NCBI GenBank assembly: GCA_029582155.1
Contig: CM055905.1
Location: forward strand, 67,663,618 to 67,727,617
Direction: 5' to 3'
Origin: Panopea generosa
Taxonomy: Eukaryota; Mollusca; Bivalvia; Adapedonta; Hiatellidae
DNA length: 64,000 bases
Positions within the stretch are counted from its first letter, which is position 1. Each line of letters opens with the position of its first letter. Shown here piece by piece: positions 57,335 to 64,000 of this stretch. The notes under the pieces are model-generated. The model did no database searches. It was not told where the DNA came from and saw only the letters and a list, made by a program, of their open reading frames with translations. Position numbers and translations under genes: made by a program.

Positions 57335-57455
57335 AGTACTAAGCATATGCAGAAAGTGTCTTGCTCAAGGACACCACACATAGCCGTAGCGGAGCATCGA
57401 ACCCACGACCCTCCGATCATGGGTTCGGTGCTCTACCACTGAACCACGCGCTCCA
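57335..57455 (-). mobile_element. SINE type C, tRNA-like half
   Basis: On the minus strand: GGTTCAGTGGTAGAGCACCG, GGGTTCGATGCTCCGC, then GGTGTCCTTGAGCAAGACAC and TATGCTTAGTACTGG. It holds the single-copy ancestor of the 13-bp minisatellite motif. Confidence 0.78.
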
Positions 57456-58440
57456 ATAAAATATGTTTAAACTAATAACCGATATCAAGGACTTGTTTAG
57501 AAGGATAGGAAACGTTAATCTCCTGACTTAATGTTGATGAAACAGCACACGAAGGATTCATAATTTGCAAATTAATCATTCATAATTCATAGGCTGAATT
57601 ATTGTACATAAACTGTAAGTTCTATGTAATCTTAGATATTTAAACATGTTTCGATCACGAAAAATGATTTTGAACCAAAGATATAAAGGTTTGGAGGAAA
57701 ATTGATCGTAATTTGTCGTTATTTTAGCTGCATTATACAAATTTTGTAATCACAAGTACAATTTTAAACACACGTTTCTGGGAATATTATTGTTTTGATG
57801 AGAATTTCATTCTGCAATGTCAGAATTTTTATTTGTGTTCCTGAGATGAACGGAAGTGAAGATAATTAAAAACGAGATATTGCAAGATTTTGCGTGAATA
57901 CGCGAGCGTTCACAACATTTCTATTAGTTGCCTTTCCTTCTCTATATAATTCCTTGCCGATATCAAATACTTATATCTCTACAGGTGTGTATCAGTTCAA
58001 TATACACTGTACATGTAGGCCTACATTAGTGAAACTTCAAGCAGCAACTTCAGTATATATCAACCTTTGTCGGAACAGGATGACTTTTACCAAATATATT
58101 TATTTTTTAACAACAAAGGTTTTAACAAAATCATTTAGTTTATGCACAAAGATTAAGAAGGAAGCTAGATTTTCGATATTTAAAGAGTTTTTTCTTATTT
58201 GATAGTTTAAAAAAAATGGCTGCAAAAAGAAAAGTATCGGCAAAAATACTGTAAGCGTTCAATTATTTCTTTTCTTTAAATATAAAAAAAAGAGAAGTTA
58301 CCTCCAAAAATTTCAATTAAGCACTTTCTTTTGACACCAAAATAATAAAAAATCTCTTGGTTGTGTAGCTAAATTTGGAAAATGCCATATGTACCTATTT
58401 ATCTCTGTTTATATGTCTCTAGTAATAAGACACATATGTA
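57456..58440. other. Intergenic DNA, no gene supported
   Basis: A 102-codon plus-strand frame at 57894 starts hydrophobic but shows no known domain and low-complexity Phe/Lys-rich content. It is probably chance. Confidence 0.45.
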
Positions 58441-61400
58441 GTGTAGTGTATGCAGTGTTTAACAGTACACATCGACATACAATAGTACACATCGACATAC
58501 AATAGTACACATCGACAGACAGTAGTGTATATGAACATATGGACATACAATAGTTCGAATAGACAAACAGTTATACACAAGAACATACAATAGTACACAA
58601 CGACAGACAGTAGTACACATCGATAGACAGTAGTACACATAAACATACAGTATTACGCATAACCATACAATAGTACAAATCAACATACAGTAGTACGCAT
58701 CGACATACAATAGTACAAATCAACATACAGTATAACGCATAACCATACAATAGTACAAATCAACATATAGTAGTATGCATCGACATACAATAGTACACAT
58801 AAACATACAGTAGTACGCATTGACATACAGTAGTACATATGAAAATACAATAGAACACATCGATAGACAGTAGTACACAACGATAAACAGTAGTACACAT
58901 AGATAGACAGAAGTACACATGGACATACAATAGTACACATAAACATACAGTAGTACACATGGACATACAGTAGTATACATCGACATATAGTATTACACAT
59001 GGACATACAGTAGTACACATGGACATGCAATAGCACAGATGGACAAACAGTAGTACACACGGACATGCAATAGTACATATGAAAAAACAGTAGTGCACAT
59101 GGACATGCAGTAGTACAGATGGATAAACAGAAGTACACATGATCAAGCAATAGTAAAGATGGACAAACAGCAGTACACATGAACAAGCAATAGTACAGAT
59201 GAACAAACAGTAGTACATATGGACATGCAATAATACAGATGGATAAACAGAAGTACACATAGACAAGCAATAGTAAATATGGACAAACAGCAGTACACAC
59301 GAACATGCAATAGTACAGTTTGACAAACATTAGTACACATGGACATACAATAGTACAGATTAACAAACAGAAGTACACATGGACATGCAATAGTACAGAT
59401 GCATAAACAGTAGAACACATGGACAAGCAATAGTACAGATGGACAAACAGTAGTACACATGTATATGCAATAGTTCAGATAGATTAACAGTAGCACACAT
59501 GGACATGCAATAGTACAGATGGATAAACAGTAATATACAAGGACATTCAATAGTACAGATACATAAACAGATAGGACAAGCAATAGTACATATGTATATG
59601 CAATTGTACATATGGATTAACAGTAGTACACAGGGACATACAATAGTATGGACACATGTACAAGCAAAAGTACAGATGGATAAACAGTAGTACACATGGA
59701 CATGCAATAGTTAAATATGGATAAACAGTTGAACACGTAGACATACAATAATACAGATGAATAAACAGTAGTACACATGGACATGCAATAGTTCACATGG
59801 AAAAACAGTAGTACAAATGGACATGCAACGGTACAGTTTTACAAACAGTAGTACACATTGACTTGCAATAGTACAGATGGACAAACAGAAGTGCACATGA
59901 AAAACCAATAGTACATATAGACAAACAGTAGTACACATGGACAAGCAATAGTACAGTTTGACAATCAGTTGTACAAATGGGCACACAATAGTACAGATGG
60001 ACAAACAGTAGTACAAATGGACAAACAATAGTTTTGATTGATAAATAGTTATACACATGGACATGCAATAATACAGATGGACAAACAGTAGTACACATAC
60101 ACATACAATTATACAGATGGACAAACAGCAGAACACATACACATACAAATAATACAGATTGACAAACAGTAGTACACATGGACATGCAATAGTACATATT
60201 GACAAACAGTAGTACACATGGGCATGCACTAGTACATATTGACAAACAGTAGTACACATGGACATGCAATAGTTTATATTGACAAACAGTAGTACACATG
60301 GACATGCAATAGTACATATTGACAAACAGTAGTACACATGGACATGCAATAGTACATATTGACAAACAGTAGTACACATGGACATGCAATAGTACATATT
60401 GACAAACAGTAGTACACATGGACATGCAATAGTTTATATTGACAAACAGTAGTACACATGGACATGCAATAGTACATATTGACAAACAGTAGTACACATG
60501 GACATGCAATAGTACATATTGACAAACAGTAGTACACATGGACATGCAATAGTTCATATTGACAAACAGTAGTACACATTGACATTCAATAGTACAGATG
60601 GACAAATTGTAGTACAACTATACACACAATAGTACAGACGGACAAATAGTGGTACACATGTACATACAATAGTAGAGACGGACAAATATAAGTACACATG
60701 AACATACAATAGTACAGATTGACAAACAGTAGTACACATGGATATGCAATAGTACATATTGACAAACAGTAGTACACATGGGCATGCACTAGTACATATT
60801 GACAAACAGTAGTACACATGGACATGCAATAGTTTATATTGACAAACAGTAGTACACATGGACATGCAATATTACATATTGACAAACAGTAGTACACATG
60901 GACATGCAATAGTACATATTGACAAACAGTAGTACACATGGACATGCAATAGTTCATATTGACAAACAGTAGTACACATTGACATTCAATAGTACAGATG
61001 GACAAATTGTAGTACAACTATACACACAATAGTACAGACGGACAAATAGTGGTACACATGTACATACAATAGTAGAGACGGACAAATATAAGTACACATG
61101 AACATACAATAGTACAGATTGACAAACAGTAGTACACATGGATATGCAATAGTACATATTGACATACAGAAGTACACATGGGTATGCAATAGTACAGATG
61201 GACAAATAGTGGTACAAATGTGCATACAATAGTACAGACGGACAAATAGTAGTACACATGTGCATACAATAGTACAGACACACAGACAGGAGTACACATG
61301 TACATACAATATTACAGACGGACAAATAGTATTACACATGTACATGCAATAGTACAGATGGACAAACAGTAATACACATGGACACGCAATAGTACAGATG

Positions 61401-63640
61401 GACAAATAGTAGTAGAAATGAACATACAATAGTACATACGGACAAACAGTAGTACACATGTACATACAATAGTACAGACGGACAAAAAGTAGTTCACAGG
61501 TACATACAATAATACATATGGACAAACTGTAGTACACATGGACATGCAATAGTACAGATTGACAAATAGTAGTACAAATGAACATACAATAGTACAGATG
61601 GACAAACAGTAGTACACATGTACATAAAATAGTACAGATAGACAAACAGTAGTACACATGGACATACAATAGTACAGATGGACAAACAGTAGTACACATG
61701 TACATAAAAAAGTACAGATAGACAAACAGTAGTACACATGGACATACAATAGTACAGATGAACAAACAATAGTACAGGTAGACAAACAGTAGTACACATG
61801 GACATACAATAGTACAGATGGACAAACAGTAGTACTCATGGACATACAATAGTACATATGGATTAACAGTAGTACACATGGACATGCAATAATAGAGATG
61901 CATAAACAGTAGTACACATGGACAAGCAATAGTACATATGTATATGCAATAGTACATAAGGATTAACAGTAGTACACAGGGACATACAATAGTACATATG
62001 GATAAACAGTAGTACCCATGGACATACAATAGTACAGATGAATAAAACGTAGTACACATGGACATACAATAGTTCTGAAGCATAGACAGTAGTAGACATG
62101 GACAAGCAATAGTACATATGTATATGCAATAGTACATATGGATTAACAGTAGTATACAGGTATATACAATAGTACATATGGATAAACAGTAGTACCCATG
62201 GACATACAATAGTACAGATGGATAAAATGTAGCACACATGGACATGTAATAGAACAGATGGATAAACAGTAGTACAAATGGACACGCAATAGTAAAAATG
62301 GACAAACAGTAGTACACACGGACATGCAATAGTTCATATGGAAAAACAGTAGTACACATGTACATGTAGTAGTACAGATGGATAAACAGTAATACACATG
62401 GACATACAATAGTTCATATGGATAAACAGTAGTACACATGGACATGCAATAGTATGGATAAAAAGTAGTACACATGGACATGTAGTATGTAGTACATATG
62501 GATTAACAGTTGTACACGCGGACATACAATAGTACAGATGGATAAACAGTAGTACAAATGAACATACAATAGTACATATGGATACACAGTAGAACACATG
62601 GACATGCATTAGTACAGATGGATAAACAGTAGTACACGTGGACATACAATAGTACAGATGGATAAACAGTAGTACACATGGACATACAATAGTACAGATG
62701 GACAAACAGTATACACATAGACATGCAATGGTACAGATTGACAAACAGTAGTACAAATGAACATGCAATAGTACAGATTGACAAACAGTAGTAAACATGG
62801 ACATACAATATTACAGTTGGACAAACAGTAGTACACATAGACATGCAATAGTACAAATTGACAAACAGTAGTACACATGGACATGCAATAGTACAGATGG
62901 ATAAACAGTAGTACACATGAACATGCAATAGTACAGATGAACAAACAGTGGTACACAGTGACCTACAATAGTACAGATGAACAAACAGTAGTTTACATGG
63001 ACATGCAATAGCACAGATGTACAAACAGTAGTACAAATGAACATACAATAGTACAGATGAATAAACAGTAGTATACATGGACATGCAATAGTACAGATGT
63101 GCAAACAGTAGTACAAATGAACATACAATAGTACAGATGGACAAACAGTAGTACACATGGACATGCAATAGTACAGATTAACAAACAGTAGTACAAATGA
63201 ATATGCAATAATACAGATGGACAAACAGTAGATCAAAAGGACATACAATATTACAAATGGACGAACATTAGTACACAGTGACAAACAATAGCACAGATTG
63301 ATGAACAGTAGTACACATGGACATGCAATAATACAGATGGACAAACAGTGGTACACATGGACATGCAATAGTACAGATGAACAAGCAGTGATACACATGG
63401 ACATGCAAAAGTACAGATGGACAAACAGTGGTACACATGGACATGCAATAATACAGATGAACAAACAGTAGTTCAAATGAACATACAATAGTACAGATGG
63501 ATAAACAGTAGTAACATGGTCATGCAATAATACAGATGAACAAACAGTGGTACACCTGGACTTACAATAGTACAGATGGACAAAAGTAGTGCACATGAAC
63601 AAACAATAGTGCACATAGACAAACAGTAGTGCAAGTGGAA
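58441..63640. repeat. 5.2-kb satellite of alternating 20-bp units (40-bp dimer)
   Basis: Alternation of ATGGACATGCAATAGTACAG and ATGGACAAACAGTAGTACAC, about 130 dimers. The complement has no stop codon in any frame, which explains the many long Cys/Tyr-rich frames on the minus strand. A 400-bp block is duplicated at about 60550-60780 and 60950-61180. Confidence 0.97.
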
Positions 63641-63789
63641 AAAACGGTATACTAACAGAATCTGTTCAGTGGTTTTATGTGAAATGATTTTAGTAATCAT
63701 TGCCATCTTGATTTTGAGATTAAAAATATATTGTGTATAGTGTCACATACATGATAATCACTCAATTGAAGTGTCATAGTGGTGTCCGA

Positions 63790-64000
63790 TAAAATGGTGT
63801 CAATGGCAATACAGAACTCACCGTTTCTGCATACTGATAAGTTTCCCACTTGAATCAACAGTGCGAGACAAATGACAATGAAACGCATGTTGTATATCAA
63901 TCATAACGAATACTGTGGACGGACGGGGGTTAGGGGTGTGGGGATGGTCCTAACTCATAACATCTATATTGACAGACATGCTACCAATTCAACTAACCAG
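63790..64000 (-). mobile_element. SINE type A, 5' half, running off the window
   Basis: On the minus strand it reads TTAGTTGAATTGGTAGCATG, then TGATTCAAGTGGGAAACTT, matching the type A head and body. It creates a false signal-peptide-like open frame. Confidence 0.7.

Noticed and set aside
58459..63614. Many long Cys/Tyr-rich frames on the minus strand, up to 459 codons
   Set aside because: The complement of the 20/40-bp satellite contains no stop codon in any frame. Overlapping long frames in all three phases show the effect is compositional.
63697..63900. Signal-peptide-like frame MRFIVICLALLIQVGNLSVC with a GTGAGT donor
   Set aside because: The DNA matches the body of SINE type A at 52638-52937 (TGATTCAAGTGGGAAA and neighbours), and its head continues to the window end. 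No matching second exon is seen.

Overview
This window is animal nuclear DNA, most likely from a bivalve mollusc. The case rests on GT-AG introns, tRNA-headed SINEs with mollusc-style tails, LINE ends, many small inverted-repeat transposons, eukaryotic initiator tRNA genes, AT-rich non-coding DNA, and an animal-type BiP gene beside a trypsin/sushi/EGF gene. The species is an inference. A heterodont bivalve such as a dreissenid is a low-confidence guess.

Two protein genes can be assembled by hand, both on the minus strand and both with consistent splice phase at every junction. Gene 1 (33900 down to 957, running off the left edge) encodes a secreted protein. In order it has a signal peptide, a complete trypsin-type protease domain (His100, Asp149, Ser245, with Asp239 in the specificity pocket), at least five sushi/CCP modules, one short two-cysteine segment and one EGF module. 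Fourteen coding exons give 713 residues before the window ends. The protease comes first and the sushi modules follow, the reverse of the usual complement-protease order. Gene 2 (51093 down to 43366) encodes a complete ER Hsp70 (BiP/HSPA5 type) of 647 residues in six exons. It has a signal peptide and a C-terminal HEEL in place of KDEL.

Two identical initiator tRNA-Met genes lie at 53255-53326 and 54217-54288. No gene is supported on the plus strand apart from these tRNAs and transposon remnants.

About 25 kb (roughly 39%) is tandem repeat, in about ten unrelated arrays: 2.2-5.5 kb (38/39-bp unit), 5.5-6.45 kb (about 165-180 bp), 10.6-18.2 kb (31-34 bp), 18.46-18.87 kb, 27.5-28.0 kb (51 bp), 31.1-31.3 kb (48 bp), 35.5-38.2 kb (37 bp), 40.0-43.2 kb (55 bp), 44.0-45.0 kb (13 bp) and 58.4-63.6 kb (20/40 bp). 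Most lie in introns of gene 1, just past the 3' end of gene 2, or in an intron of gene 2. They create many long but meaningless open frames.

The rest is dispersed repeat. There are several TTAA-flanked MITE families, a 308-bp MITE with perfect 9-bp target duplications, a foldback family, at least five tRNA-derived SINE types and two LINE remnants. The most interesting points are the protease-first sushi/EGF protein, its alternating one-exon/two-exon sushi layout, a minisatellite that appears to have grown out of a motif inside a SINE, a MITE whose empty site can be read directly from the satellite it entered, and a multi-layer nested insertion at 56-57.3 kb.
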